A DNA stretch of 23,614 bases from Lachnospiraceae bacterium (GTDB lineage: Bacteria; Bacillota; Clostridia; Lachnospirales; Lachnospiraceae). The DNA lies in assembly GCA_009774585.1 (NCBI GenBank), contig VSOA01000018.1, positions 1 through 23,614 of the forward strand, read 5' to 3'. Positions 22,841-23,614 of this stretch are shown one piece after another; positions within the stretch are counted from its first letter, which is position 1, and the number at the start of each line of letters is the position of its first letter. Position numbers and translations under genes: made by a program. The notes below the pieces were generated by a model. The model was not told where the DNA came from and did not search any database. It worked only from the letters and a program-made list of their open reading frames with translations.

Positions 22841-23614
22841 TTAAACTATGCGATCACTCTCGTATGTCTCGCCTACAAACTTCTCTATCAACTCAGGCAA
22901 TACCTCCGCAAGATCCGCAATATCAAACGAAATATTATGCAGCGCCTTCGCATAAATCTTCACTTCTTTGGCAATTTCCCTGCGCGGCTTCTTTATAATC
23001 TCTTCCACCGCCTGTCTACAGTCCTCTACCGTCCTCACCGGAAAGGTGAAAGGCGCCATATTTTTGACAGAATACCCGAACGCAATAGCAGGAGCCCCGA
23101 AGAAGTGGCATTCCCACAGTGCCGTACCAGTCAGGCAGGAAACCGCCAGCGCATTCTTAATCAATTCATAGGTGCTGTATTCGATTGGTATCATCCGCAC
23201 CTTGGGAATCGAAGCAATTTCCTTGTAGTACCCTTCCGTCCTAAGAAGCGAAAGCTGTTCCGGATGAAGCTTCACATAGATTTTCACATCCTCCGGCAGC
23301 GCCCTGCTTAATATCTGAAGCGGAATAATCTGATCCGCATACATGCCGCCGCCCATCGGATTGGACGTTGCCTCCGGCTGGTACTGCAATGGAAAATAAA
23401 TGTACTTTTCTCCCTCTGCCGGCATTGTAGTAAGCGTTTGATAGTAGTTTCTCAGGCGCCTACTTTCCTTCTTAACCGGTCTTTCAAAGCAGTACCGCTT
23501 CCATGCCGTCGGTATCGCAGCAATGAGCGCCGGTATTTTCCGGAATGCGGCGGCGATAAACTTGAGACTCACACCGTACTTGGCGTAGTCCTCTCCCAGC
23601 ACGCCCCTCCACAC
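22841..23614 (-). CDS. Capsule-type polysaccharide biosynthesis protein, partial (5' end cut by window)
   Basis: Only the C-terminal 257 residues or so are visible; the gene runs off the right edge, and the GTG at the very edge is probably an internal valine. The fragment resembles the Capsule_synth family (KpsC/KpsS/LipB-like GT-B transferases). It has a 'YFPLQYQPE' strand near residues 73-81, a 'KLHPEQ' motif at 115-120 (the K-x-HP motif typical of this fold) and 'LTGTALWE' at 161-168, which resembles the nucleotide-sugar-binding turn, followed by 'FFGAPAIAFG'. No signal peptide or membrane segment is visible, so it is probably cytoplasmic. It is first in the visible gene string, 89 bases before asnB. 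The substrate cannot be read from sequence. It could instead belong to a related polysaccharide pyruvyl- or glycerophosphotransferase-like GT-B group. Confidence 0.6.
   Translation of the reverse strand: MWRGVLGEDYAKYGVSLKFIAAAFRKIPALIAAIPTAWKRYCFERPVKKESRRLRNYYQTLTTMPAEGEKYIYFPLQYQPEATSNPMGGGMYADQIIPLQILSRALPEDVKIYVKLHPEQLSLLRTEGYYKEIASIPKVRMIPIEYSTYELIKNALAVSCLTGTALWECHFFGAPAIAFGYSVKNMAPFTFPVRTVEDCRQAVEEIIKKPRREIAKEVKIYAKALHNISFDIADLAEVLPELIEKFVGETYESDRIV

Noticed and set aside
1..23614. CRISPR array, tRNA/rRNA, insertion sequence or integrase
   Set aside because: No regularly spaced direct repeats, cloverleaf-like segments, transposase motifs or paired terminal inverted repeats were noticed on reading both strands.

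Overview
The window is one continuous surface-glycan biosynthesis locus. All 22 supported genes lie on the minus strand, so transcription runs from base 23614 down to base 1. The genes are close-packed: gaps are mostly 1-70 bases, the largest is about 190 bases, and none exceeds 300 bases. The first gene (a capsule-type protein at the right edge) and the last (a short-chain dehydrogenase at the left edge) are cut by the window. I see no rRNA, tRNA, CRISPR array, transposase or integrase. Strong GGAGG-type ribosome binding sites, some TTG/GTG starts, a low to moderate GC content and the protein families point to a Gram-positive Clostridia host, most likely Lachnospiraceae-like. That assignment is inference, since no taxonomic marker gene is present.

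In order of transcription: (1) a capsule-type protein and an asparagine-synthase-like amidotransferase (23614-20868). (2) Three glycosyltransferases: a GtrB/DPM1-like membrane GT2, a soluble GT2, and a large GT2-GT9 fusion (20777-16771). (3) A heptose module, gmhA and hldE, directly after the GT9 domain (16781-14688). (4) A fucosyltransferase-fold protein, a GNT-I-like glycosyltransferase, a GNAT acyltransferase and a sugar aminotransferase (14667-10928). (5) A GT4, a GT2 and an MsbA/PglK-like ABC exporter (10909-6904). (6) A GT11 fucosyltransferase and a GDP-fucose-synthase-like reductase (6900-5046). (7) After a 191-base gap with a possible promoter: a VioA/FdtB-like aminotransferase, an FkbM methyltransferase, a second GNT-I-like glycosyltransferase, a PglD/NeuD-like acyltransferase, a FabZ-like dehydratase and a FabG-like reductase (4854-1).

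Together the genes look able to make several unusual activated sugars: an ADP-heptose, probably GDP-L-fucose or a related 6-deoxyhexose, and one or two N-acylated amino-dideoxy sugars. About nine glycosyltransferase domains would assemble these on a lipid carrier and the ABC protein would flip the product. Methyl, acyl and possibly amide groups would decorate it. There is no initiating phosphoglycosyltransferase, Wzx/Wzy pair, gmd, rmlA/rmlB or gmhB in the window, so these must lie outside it or be replaced. The most notable points are the heptose module with its fused GT9 in a probable Gram-positive, the duplicated GNT-I-like enzymes, the FabZ/FabG-like pair in a glycan locus, and a nine-G tract inside a hairpin just upstream of the FkbM gene.
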